Source of the DNA: Nitrospira sp.
GTDB lineage: Bacteria > Nitrospirota > Nitrospiria > Nitrospirales > Nitrospiraceae
Reading direction: 5' to 3'
DNA: 64,000 bases
NCBI GenBank assembly: GCA_022226955.1
Contig: CP092079.1
Span: forward strand, 1,457,053-1,521,052
Under the pieces are notes generated by a model. It saw only the letters and a program-made list of their open reading frames with translations. It searched no databases and was not told where the DNA came from. The position numbers were made by a program, and so were the translations under genes. This document shows, in pieces, positions 35,601 through 43,035 of this stretch (the stretch's first letter is position 1; each line of letters begins with the position of its first letter).

Positions 35601-36854
35601 CTTCGAATATGCGCCGCCGTGAGTCATCCCGCGACGAGGCTGCTGTTGATACAATATCTCTCCAGCTGGGGTCTTGTGCCCAAGATCGCAGACACCGGCG
35701 CGGAATTTCTTGAGCAGGTGATGGGCGAACTCGCAACGGAAGGCGGCCGGGTCATTGCGCTTATCGATGACACATTCGCGGACATGACAGATATTCACGT
35801 GCTGCAAGATCTTCAGTCCGACGCCACCCTCGCAGAGGCCGGCATCCTGAGGCTCCTGTCCTTTACTCGCCGGGCCGAGGCCGAACAAGACCCGGTGTTC
35901 GGCAAGATTCCCTTCGTGACCAAACCGCTCCGGTACCACGCGCTCCATGATGCGCTCCAGAGTCTTCTTGGCAACACTCCAATACCTGCCGCGTCGCCGC
36001 TATCCGCACCGGCCTCAACGCCCCACTTAGCCGGCGCGGTCTTGTTGGGCGAGGACAATCCTGTCAATCAGGAGATTGCCCGGCTAATGCTCGAAAATTT
36101 GGGCTGCTCCGTCACCGTCGCACAGAACGGCCGAGAGGTAGTCGATTGTGTGAAGAAAACTCGCTACGACCTTGTCTTGATGGATTGCCAGATGCCCGAC
36201 ATGGATGGATTCGAAGCCACCCGCCTCATACGGGCATGGGAAAGCGAATTAGGCAGCACCGAGTCGAAGCGGCCGATTCCTATCGTGGCGCTGACTGCCC
36301 ATGCGACCACGGGAGATCGCGCCCACTGCCTGGCATCGGGCATGAACGACTACTTGTCCAAACCCTTCACCATGGAACAATTGCACCGAATGGTGACTTT
36401 ATGGCTGGCGCAGAACGCGGCGGCTAAGATCCCGATGCTTGCCCAGTCCACCCAGGCGCCAGATACTCAGCCGACAGCGGTCGAATCCGCGGCTTACCAG
36501 ACCGTCGACCGGCAAGCATGGCAGTCGATTACCGCCCTGCAACGGCCAGGGAAGCCGGACATGCTCGGCAAGATCCTGACCCTCTACCTCACGGACTCGC
36601 AACAACTCGTCGATCAGATTCACCGAGGAGTCGCCGCAGGCGAAGCCCGGCTCGTCAGTGACGCCGCGCACAGCCTGAAATCGCGCAGCGCCGTCCTCGG
36701 GGCGGTTTCGTTGTCGGACTTGTGCAAGCAGATCGAAGCGATCGGTCGCGGTGGACCCCTTGCGGACGCGGAGCCGCTGCTCACTCCGCTCGATACTGCC
36801 TTTACCCATGCCTGCCAGGTGTTTCAAGCCGAACTCGAACAGCGAGCCGCATAG
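32661..36854 (+). CDS. Hybrid sensor histidine kinase with HAMP, two GAF, pseudo-receiver, receiver and Hpt domains
   Basis: A 1397-residue protein. A membrane helix near 15-35 and a second near 265-290 flank a periplasmic sensor of about 230 residues. HAMP is at 290-345, GAF-like at 345-500, coiled coil at 505-545 and a second GAF at 550-700. HisKA has FLANMSHEIRTPMN with His743, and HATPase has NLLGNAIKF and GTGLGLSICKQL. A degenerate receiver lies at about 970-1100. The true receiver has LLGEDN and Asp1175 in LMDCQMPDMDG. Hpt has AAHSLKS with His1337. A complete internal phosphorelay is present; the output regulator is not adjacent. Starts 12 bases after the pseudopilin. Confidence 0.93.
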   Translation: MTSTVSFSLLESRVARRMLGLFVLCALIPTSILGWVSYQHVTDQLIQQTSARLKRESKSQGMALINHFLAMKTDLERLATQFPSDETALQDAMLPAAVKEPGHRFRELRLLRYGSPAQHQLDESQVNHLAAGKTLLRLQPGAHNVTTFVLLRAVNPGRLDAGLLWALVDEQLLWQTQDKEILPPDTDLILEGPDRQILYATVHGQISLPNLQRQDLTRPMAETFVGELDGHEQILSTWTIPLRYHFLAAPWVIALSQPKEIALAPVDQFRHTFFFVMALALSVIVLLSLAHIRRSLHPVTLLQEGTMRLAEGDFSTRVAVHSRDEFEELANSFNRMTSQLSQQFHTLETLAAISQAILSSQDPRATIRLVQSRISESLPCQAIGMTLFQTDRSHATLLAVLQLNASSGEAFTETPCLLSPSDLAFLEAHPHHALIPALSLPEYLKALAAPEQASVALFPIIVDHLASGLLALAFRQETIPSKDELAAVRRLADHVAVALANHRAMEARLRAQIELTGAVDAQHHAEEQASALQAENRQLETKEERLQTQQRATLALVKDRTVFEDSLTAAAKQITETAAQSLSVERASIWIFDEIGQALYCLDRYSRSEKDHGLEPTLVPHQCPIYFEALRRESVIAAAHAQQHDSFREFASGTFALKQIASRLDAPFFTKAGLAGVITIEHVGASRQWAQDEEQFTQALANLMTLILEAARRREAEDALAIAKLAAEDAAKAKAEFLANMSHEIRTPMNGVIGMTEILARTALSSTQRHYVETIRTSGDTLLALINDILDFSKIEAGKLDIHPAAIDLRDLIERTTEQLAERAQQKGLQLLAEYDPAAPAAVIGDPVRIRQIATNLLGNAIKFTQQGDVRLSVTLDSPASRELGPAIFRIAVTDTGTGISPEGQARLFQSFSQVDGSSTRVHGGTGLGLSICKQLSKLMGGAIVVQSGIGQGSTFSVTLPLPLQADRGAERASDPALADLRICAAVSHPATRLLLIQYLSSWGLVPKIADTGAEFLEQVMGELATEGGRVIALIDDTFADMTDIHVLQDLQSDATLAEAGILRLLSFTRRAEAEQDPVFGKIPFVTKPLRYHALHDALQSLLGNTPIPAASPLSAPASTPHLAGAVLLGEDNPVNQEIARLMLENLGCSVTVAQNGREVVDCVKKTRYDLVLMDCQMPDMDGFEATRLIRAWESELGSTESKRPIPIVALTAHATTGDRAHCLASGMNDYLSKPFTMEQLHRMVTLWLAQNAAAKIPMLAQSTQAPDTQPTAVESAAYQTVDRQAWQSITALQRPGKPDMLGKILTLYLTDSQQLVDQIHRGVAAGEARLVSDAAHSLKSRSAVLGAVSLSDLCKQIEAIGRGGPLADAEPLLTPLDTAFTHACQVFQAELEQRAA

Positions 36855-36904
36855 TCCGGATGCAGATCCGCCCTCTCTCGCGACTGCTCGTGAGAATCGA
36901 CTCG

Positions 36905-37045
36905 CTCCCATTCCAGTCAGCCAACGATCAACGCAGACAAGCCGGATTGAATGGCGGGCCAGGGCAGCCACGGCACCTCCGCCGACTGCCTGACCTACGA
37001 CTGAAACCGCTCATGGAATGTGATGAAAGAAGAATAGCAGCGTAG
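36905..37045 (-). pseudogene. Decayed fragment of the 5' end of lhr
   Basis: On the minus strand the frame reads ERFQS*, then EVPW..PWPAIQSG and AL, aligned to EWFQSQIGQPTEVQRQAWP and AIQSGADAL (Lhr residues about 12-40). It carries at least one stop and several substitutions. Nucleotide identity is obvious by eye between 36944-37015 and 29688-29760. The copy has the same orientation as the intact gene 7 kb away. The 276-base gap between the kinase and the propeller gene holds nothing else I can support. Confidence 0.68.
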
Positions 37046-37130
37046 CGAGACGTCTGAACCCGCCATGGAGAGGAGTTCTACGGGGCACAAAACAAGCCAC
37101 ACCCTCTGTTATTCTTGAGAAAACTCTGCA

Positions 37131-38258
37131 CTACGGACGCCCAGGCGTTGCTATTCCAGAAGGAGCCGTACCCGCGCTGAAGGGCGATCCAGTTACCGCA
37201 GCAAGAACGCCCGTCGATCCGTTGATGGTAAACGCGGACACATTGTTGGTCCCTCCATTTGCCACATAGAGAAAAGACCCATCGGGTGAGACCGTCACAC
37301 CAGCCGGACTGGTCCCCGCGGAGAAGGGCGATCCGGCAACCGCCGTCAATGCTCCGGTCGTATTGTTGATCGTAAAGGCCGAAACATTGCTGGAACCTTG
37401 ATTGGTTACATACACAAAAGACCCGTTCGGCGACACGGCCACGGCAATCGGACTCGTTCCTACAGAAAACGGCGAGCCCGCCACGGCGGACAAGGCACCC
37501 GTCGATCCATTAATCGAATAGATGGAGATGTTGTTAGAGCCTAGATTCGTGACAAGCGCAAACAATCCATTGGGGCTTACCGCAACCGCACTGGAATTGG
37601 TTCCCGCTCCAAATGGCGATCCGGCGACAGTCGAGAGAGCTCCCGTGGATGAATTGATTGTATACCCAGACACATCCCCTCCCCCATTTGCGATATAGGC
37701 GAAGGAACCATTCGGAGAGACTGCTACTGCCGCCGGGTTTGTTCCTGCTCCGAATGGCGAACCGGCGACTCCGGACAACACCCCGGTCGAACTGTTGATC
37801 GAATAGACCGACACGTTGTTGGTGCCTTGGTTTGCGACAAATACAAATGCGTTATTCGGAGAGACGGTGACAGCACTGGGGGTGGTTCCTGCCGCAAACG
37901 GTGACCCAGCGACAGCTGTGAGTACTCCGGTTGCGCTATTCGCTGTAAATCCTGAAAGGGTATTACCTCCGGAATTTGCCACATACACAAACGCCCCATT
38001 GGAGGAAACCGCAGCTGCGGTAGGACTTGTCCCAACTGAAAATGGAGACCCCGCCACCGCACTTAATGCGCCTGTTGTACTGTTAAAGGTATAGGCCGAG
38101 ACATCGTTGGAGCTTTGATTAGCCACATAGGCAATAGCAGAAGCATTCGACCCACCCAGCGTAAAATTTCCCCCGGCACCATCGCCACCGTCACTTGGAC
38201 AGCCGGTGAGAAGAAACAGTCCTGACAACGCACACACAATCGCTATCGGCTTCTTCAT
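37131..38258 (-). CDS. Beta-propeller (lactonase/YncE-like) lipoprotein
   Basis: A 375-residue protein. The lipobox is LLTGC (Cys at about 20). The rest consists of about eight near-identical repeats of roughly 43 residues. Each contains AVAVSPNGSFVYVANQGSNN, a YTINSSTG-type strand and AGSPFSVGT. This is the YVTN/lactonase-type propeller. No lactonase active-site residues can be assigned, so a binding or surface role is likely. Start 38258 is preferred over 38273 because of the GGAG site and signal peptide. A good promoter lies upstream. Confidence 0.83.
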   Translation of the reverse strand: MKKPIAIVCALSGLFLLTGCPSDGGDGAGGNFTLGGSNASAIAYVANQSSNDVSAYTFNSTTGALSAVAGSPFSVGTSPTAAAVSSNGAFVYVANSGGNTLSGFTANSATGVLTAVAGSPFAAGTTPSAVTVSPNNAFVFVANQGTNNVSVYSINSSTGVLSGVAGSPFGAGTNPAAVAVSPNGSFAYIANGGGDVSGYTINSSTGALSTVAGSPFGAGTNSSAVAVSPNGLFALVTNLGSNNISIYSINGSTGALSAVAGSPFSVGTSPIAVAVSPNGSFVYVTNQGSSNVSAFTINNTTGALTAVAGSPFSAGTSPAGVTVSPDGSFLYVANGGTNNVSAFTINGSTGVLAAVTGSPFSAGTAPSGIATPGRP

Positions 38259-38317
38259 GGTAACTCTCCGCATCTAAGCGGCTCCATTATGTACGGCACG
38301 CTCACACCCGATATCCA

Positions 38318-38346
38318 CTTATAGCACTATGGAAAACTAATACCAA
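38318..38346 (-). promoter_or_regulatory. Sigma-70-type promoter for the propeller lipoprotein
   Basis: On the minus strand: TTGGTA (complement of 38341-38346), 17-base spacer, TATAAG (complement of 38318-38323). This lies about 60 bases before the ATG at 38258. Confidence 0.5.
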
Positions 38347-38411
38347 TCGAGACCCATATGTTTTCCGTAGACTTTGCCGGCTGTGCGCTGTCACATTGTG
38401 GGTGAAGTAGG

Positions 38412-39227
38412 ATGGAGCGTTCCATTGTGCGACCCAATCCCCTCGTCATACTCGGCTCAGGCTACACGGCCCGTTTTCTCTGGCCGCTCGTCGCCGATCG
38501 CTCCCCAACAGTCTACGCCACCAGCCGCTCGCCGGAGCAGCATCTCAGCTATGTGCCGGTCAAGCAACGTCTCCGGTTTGACCTGTTACAGCCGGCCACC
38601 TGGACACATATCACGCAAGAAGCCGACCTCATATGGTGCTTTCCGGCAGCGCCGATCGATCTTGTCCGGCAATTCACTGCGTCGCTGAGCGGCTCAACCC
38701 GCCGGCTGGTCGTACTCGGCAGCACCTCCGCCTACGATCAGGGAGACTCCCAGGCATACCCGCCACCATGGATCGATGAAACCGCGCCGATCGATCTGAC
38801 CAAACCGCGCGTGCAAGGCGAGGAGTATCTCCGCAAGGAAGCGGGCGCCATTGTGCTGCGTATCGCCGGCATTTATGGGCCAGAGAGAAATCCACTCGAC
38901 TGGATCCGAACCGGCCGCGTCATACCGTCACGCAAATATGTGAATCTGATTCATGTCGCAGATCTCGCGGCCATCTGCCTTGCCGCGCTGGAACGAGGCA
39001 TGCCAGGCGAAACGTACAATGTCAGCGACGGACAGCCCCGCACATGGAACGACATCTACGGAACGATGAATGATCGTGACACATTCAACCCTGTTCGCAC
39101 AGCCGCACAGGAAGAAGCGGGAAAACGAATCGCTTCGACCAAATTGCTTCACAACCTGGACCTACGGCTGACCCACGCCGATCTCTACCGCTCGCTCCAT
39201 GAGCTCGAATCCCAGAAGAAACCCTGA
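38412..39227 (+). CDS. NAD(P)-dependent epimerase/dehydratase-like SDR protein
   Basis: A 271-residue extended short-chain dehydrogenase-type protein. The nucleotide-binding loop is LVILGSGYTARFL (about 11-23, GxGxxA type). VVLGSTSAYDQG supplies the serine region, and LRIAGIYGPERNPLDWI is a family strand. NLIHVADLAAICLAAL and ETYNVSDGQP are typical of the YeeZ/epimerase subgroup. The catalytic YxxxK is not obvious, as in YeeZ-like proteins. Substrate unknown. It stands alone and converges with the SGNH-PAS gene. Confidence 0.8.
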   Translation: MERSIVRPNPLVILGSGYTARFLWPLVADRSPTVYATSRSPEQHLSYVPVKQRLRFDLLQPATWTHITQEADLIWCFPAAPIDLVRQFTASLSGSTRRLVVLGSTSAYDQGDSQAYPPPWIDETAPIDLTKPRVQGEEYLRKEAGAIVLRIAGIYGPERNPLDWIRTGRVIPSRKYVNLIHVADLAAICLAALERGMPGETYNVSDGQPRTWNDIYGTMNDRDTFNPVRTAAQEEAGKRIASTKLLHNLDLRLTHADLYRSLHELESQKKP

Positions 39228-39285
39228 ACCAAGCGATCTTCGCCGCCATACAGGCGCGACAACGACATCGACCGGCCCTATATCG

Positions 39286-41007
39286 CTAGATCGGCGGCTT
39301 TTTGTTGATTTCCACGATAGTGATCGACTGATCCTTGGCGCCAACATCCTGCTGGAGTTCCCAGCGGCTGAAGACCGTGATTTTCTTGCCGTCGCGGCGC
39401 TCATGAATCAGGCGTCCTTCCCAAAACCCTCTTTCCAGGAGTTCTGCCTCGATGTGCTCCAGCGACGCCGGAAATACCGTATGAAGAAGCTGATGGGACA
39501 CCTTTCCCAATGCGCTCTTCTTGTCCCATCCGTACAACTCGCGCGCGTTATCGCTCCAGTAGCGAATAGTCCCGTCCTTGTTTCGCACCATCATGGCACC
39601 CTTGGCGATGTCCACCGCGCCGTCGGCTCTTGCAGGCATCCCGCCTTCATGCTCTCCGGATGATTTCGACCCCACGTAAGCCAGGGCCTGGTGCAGCGTC
39701 TCAGCAACAACGCGATGACCCGCGCCTGTCCAATGAGTATCGTCAGGAATGAATACCAGTTGCTTGGTCTTTGCCGCAGCTGACAAGGCTGGCGTAAGGT
39801 CGACATAGCGGATATCCGGCGAAATATCGGCGACGAGCCGGTGGAGCCGCTCTGGCAAATCGTTCAGCACCCACCACTTCAGGTCCCCCTGTGCGTTTCC
39901 GTCAAACCGAACGATGTCGCGATAGACCCTAAACTTGGTCGGCGCAAATGCGACCATAAAGTCCGCGCCCTGACTGCGAGCCAGTCCATAGGCCTCCTTC
40001 AGCGCGTTGGCAGTAGCCTGCAAGGCCTCCAACTCCTGCACAGTCGGCGCGACGGATGAGGAGTGGTCGAGAAAATAGACCCGTTGCTCATGGCCGTCCT
40101 CGGCATCCATTAGGCCGTAATTCCCTGCGACTCGCTGGTTCGGCACGCACCCGTGGATCCATCGAGAGACTGCGACAAGACCGTTCAGGGTGAACGAGCG
40201 GTCCCATGCCCTATTCATCGAATTCCACATACCGTTCAGAAAGGAAACCCGTTCTCCGTAATTTTGTGCGTCAACAAGATCGTTGCCTTCATAGAAAACC
40301 CACACAATCCACTTTGGGCGCAGAGGAAGCGCATAGCGCTTGAGCACCGCCAATTCCTGCTGGGGGCCATAGCCGGACTGTCCGAGATTGGCGACGGTTC
40401 CGCCGCGCAGCTCTGCCAATCGAGTGGTCGCAAGGGCCGATCCAGGCATCATCGGAGACTCCACATACGAATCCCCAATGACGGCGACTTCCGCCGCTGA
40501 AAAATCCCCTTCGTTTCTAAATCCATTCTTGTCATACCTGACTTCGAAGGATTCAGCCGGCCGGACCGGAAGACAGATACCTTCACCGATGTTGCCTCGA
40601 CCAAAGACCGTCTTCACCGTTGCGCCAGGGCGTGGAAGCGCCAACAGCTCGCGGTCCGGAAGATAATTGGGTCGCTCCCACGGGAGAAAACCAGTGTTCC
40701 CGAAGGTCCTTCTGTAATCGATGGCATCGAGCCAGACAGGAGCTTCAGCCAATAGGAGCGCCATTCCAAGGGACAACGTCAACAATACGAATTGGCTTCT
40801 GATTTCATCCCGCGGAACATGCGAGAGCAGCGCGTATGCCCCCCATGCGAGAAGGTACGATGTGCCTAGCAGGCTGAACAAATGTCGCGCGTCCGGAGCA
40901 CCGGTCGATAACCCGGTTTTAAAGGCAAGAGCTACTCCGCCGGCAAACAGCAGGCCCGTGATGAAGAGAATCGTTCGTTTGATGCGCGCGCTTGAAGTGA
41001 CGGTCAT
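39286..41007 (-). CDS. SGNH/AlgX-type hydrolase fused to a C-terminal PAS domain
   Basis: A 573-residue protein. Three hydrophobic segments lie in the first 95 residues. The SGNH domain spans about 170-440: AVIGDSYVESP with Ser180, ANLGQSGYGPQQEL, FYEGNDLVD, and the Asp-His pair in DDTHWTGAGH near 421-428. A spacer of about 30 residues leads to a PAS domain (about 460-573: GAMMVRNKDGTIRYWSDNA, ELYGWDKKSALGKV, REDGKK-like RRDGKKITVFSRW). Family knowledge: SGNH/AlgX proteins acetylate or deacetylate polysaccharides, usually in the periplasm. PAS domains are usually cytoplasmic. ATG 41007 follows a GAGGA site. Confidence 0.8.
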   Translation of the reverse strand: MTVTSSARIKRTILFITGLLFAGGVALAFKTGLSTGAPDARHLFSLLGTSYLLAWGAYALLSHVPRDEIRSQFVLLTLSLGMALLLAEAPVWLDAIDYRRTFGNTGFLPWERPNYLPDRELLALPRPGATVKTVFGRGNIGEGICLPVRPAESFEVRYDKNGFRNEGDFSAAEVAVIGDSYVESPMMPGSALATTRLAELRGGTVANLGQSGYGPQQELAVLKRYALPLRPKWIVWVFYEGNDLVDAQNYGERVSFLNGMWNSMNRAWDRSFTLNGLVAVSRWIHGCVPNQRVAGNYGLMDAEDGHEQRVYFLDHSSSVAPTVQELEALQATANALKEAYGLARSQGADFMVAFAPTKFRVYRDIVRFDGNAQGDLKWWVLNDLPERLHRLVADISPDIRYVDLTPALSAAAKTKQLVFIPDDTHWTGAGHRVVAETLHQALAYVGSKSSGEHEGGMPARADGAVDIAKGAMMVRNKDGTIRYWSDNARELYGWDKKSALGKVSHQLLHTVFPASLEHIEAELLERGFWEGRLIHERRDGKKITVFSRWELQQDVGAKDQSITIVEINKKPPI

Positions 41008-41256
41008 GGACGCATTGTCCTCGTTCAACTACGCGTTTGAAACAGTCGGCTTTCAGGCACGGCCTCGCCGAAGCATCACCATAACAGGCACGTTCCAGGC
41101 CTGTCGACCGCTCGCATGCTTGAAAAGCATTTGGAATCTATACTTAGACACATATAACCAGCCTCACAACTCCATCCGCTCACGGAATAGAGCTCCCTCT
41201 TCTTCTGAAAAAGCGCTGCGGGGGATCGATTCGGCACCTGATGAGACAGAACCTGT

Positions 41257-42753
41257 TCAACGCAGGAGGGCCATCACGGCCAGACACACCAGCAGATTAT
41301 TCATGGCATGCGCGATCATACCGGGGATCAGGCTGCCGGTTCGCTCATAGAGCCAGGCCCAGAGCACCCCGCTCCACAGCACACTGATAAAACCGATAAG
41401 TCCATAGCCATGCGCCAGGGCAAAGATGCTGGCGCTGATGAGGGCGGCAGGTAACGGATTCAGACGGCGGCGCAAGATGGCATACAGGATGCCGCGAAAC
41501 GCCAGCTCTTCGAAGACCGGCGCAAACACCACATACTCCAGCAAGCTGATGGTCAACACCGACCCCGAGGCCCACACGAGATCGGGGTCGAACCATTCCG
41601 TCCAATGATTGGCGAGCTCCAGCGACTCCGCCACCTGGCTCATGACCCACTCACCCCACAGCCCAGCCGCGACTGCGGCAAGCACCACACTGGCCAGCCG
41701 CCCCATTTGCCGCCACTGGATCTGCAAACCGAACCCCGTGACGATATTCAATCCCGATGGTCTGAGTAAGTAGTAATAGGCCATTCCCAGCAATGGCAAG
41801 TTGGCCATCGGAATCGCCATGGCGCGCAGCGAGACATGCTCCGACGGTGCCAGCGAAATAAATGCCAGCGAGAGTACCGCCCCGAGCGCACCGCCGCGCA
41901 AAAGCACCGCCGCGCCGATCCCGCCAGGCCAGGGCGGCGGCACACTCGGCTGATGCAGCCGCAAACCGTCGCTCCCTTGAATCCTCAGCCAGGCAAATCG
42001 CAACAACAGGAACGATCCGCCGATCCACCCCAGCAATTCCAGCCCCGTGAGCAGTTGGGCACTCTCTTGAATCCTCGCGCCACGGGTGTGCATCTGTTCG
42101 CGCACAGTCGCGCCCAGCGCCGCATCGCCCGCTCGCTCGGCCAGCGCAGCCGCGAGATGATTGTAGAACCATCCGGCCGGAAGGTCCTCAGCCAGCGTCG
42201 CCTGCAATTCCAATTCACGCGCACTCGTGAGCGAACCCTCGCCATAGGCGGCATCGATAAACTCCGCATACAGCGGCAACGGAGCGGCCTCGCGAGCCCA
42301 TACGCTGGCCGCGGCCAGCGCGTCAGACGGATAGCCGGATTCGGCTTGTAGAATTGCCAGCCGCAATTTTGCTGCCGGCGAATCGGTCGTGGCCACAAGT
42401 TCCTGATACCACTGGATCGCTTGCGCTCGTTCGACCTCGTTGCTGCCGCTCGTCCAATCCGTCAGTTGCTGCTGCCAGTCCGGAGCAAGCAACAAGCCGT
42501 CTTGAGCCTCCATGGTCCGGCTGACCATCAGATCCAATGCGCGTTCAGGATCCTCAAAGCGATCAAGCTTGGGTGAATTGGAGGAGAGCCAAAGAAGCGC
42601 ACCCAACGCCGTACAGAGGAGTAGCGCGGCAAACAGGCTGACCCCGAACGAAAAGCGCGGACGATCCGGCCCATTGAATGGCGAAGGAACCTCAACACGT
42701 TCCGTTTCGGAACAGCTTGTCTGGCCGCCGTCTTGCCTGTTTGAATCGATCAT
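41257..42753 (-). CDS. CPBP-family intramembrane protease with long N-terminal region
   Basis: A 498-residue protein. The first about 240 residues have one membrane helix (FAALLLCTALGALLWL, about 37-55) and then a helical, TPR-like soluble part. The CPBP/ABI core lies near the C-terminus: EELAFRG (EExxxR), FALAHGYGL (FxxxH) and IAHAMNN (HxxxN). Known members are glutamic-type prenyl-protein or membrane proteases. Most family members lack such a soluble N-terminal extension. No clear ribosome-binding site. Substrate unknown. Confidence 0.85.
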   Translation of the reverse strand: MIDSNRQDGGQTSCSETERVEVPSPFNGPDRPRFSFGVSLFAALLLCTALGALLWLSSNSPKLDRFEDPERALDLMVSRTMEAQDGLLLAPDWQQQLTDWTSGSNEVERAQAIQWYQELVATTDSPAAKLRLAILQAESGYPSDALAAASVWAREAAPLPLYAEFIDAAYGEGSLTSARELELQATLAEDLPAGWFYNHLAAALAERAGDAALGATVREQMHTRGARIQESAQLLTGLELLGWIGGSFLLLRFAWLRIQGSDGLRLHQPSVPPPWPGGIGAAVLLRGGALGAVLSLAFISLAPSEHVSLRAMAIPMANLPLLGMAYYYLLRPSGLNIVTGFGLQIQWRQMGRLASVVLAAVAAGLWGEWVMSQVAESLELANHWTEWFDPDLVWASGSVLTISLLEYVVFAPVFEELAFRGILYAILRRRLNPLPAALISASIFALAHGYGLIGFISVLWSGVLWAWLYERTGSLIPGMIAHAMNNLLVCLAVMALLR

Positions 42754-42816
42754 AGGGAGTGACTATACCATCGGCTCCTCGCGCTCACCTATCCCTCGAA
42801 ATGGCTAGATCCTCCC

Positions 42817-42939
42817 CCAGGCTGTTGAGAAAGTCCGCCAGCGGCGTTCTCACTTCATTCCAGAGGCTCAACGTACCGAAGCGTACGCCTCGCCTCTTCA
42901 CTCGCTGCGGCCTGGCTGGGCGGCCCTTCTGAACAGCCT
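42817..42939. repeat. Terminal-inverted-repeat intergenic element (MITE/REPIN-like)
   Basis: A 123-base element bounded by 22-base inverted ends (42817-42838 and 42918-42939; 19 of 22 pairs match; the outer nine bases are CAGGCTGTT). Inside, GAGGC...CGTAC and GTACG...GCCTC (about 42862-42895) can form a stem-loop. No coding capacity. It lies upstream of both the CPBP gene (minus) and the aminotransferase gene (plus). I recall similar elements scattered in Nitrospira genomes, but cannot check that here. Confidence 0.7.
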
Positions 42940-43035
42940 GTCAATACACCGCCAAAACCACGCCACTATCGCATGGCCTCTCATGCCGGACTTGGCTATA
43001 CTAGCCCCGCAACACCGTTCGGAGACTTCGGCAAG

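Noticed and set aside
37131-38258. Regular repeats of about 130 bases that could suggest a CRISPR or satellite
   Set aside because: They are in-frame protein repeats of a beta-propeller, not constant repeats with unique spacers.
41060-41110. Sigma-54-like promoter upstream of the SGNH-PAS gene
   Set aside because: The -24 part resembles TGGCACG but the -12 GC is missing, so the match is not convincing.
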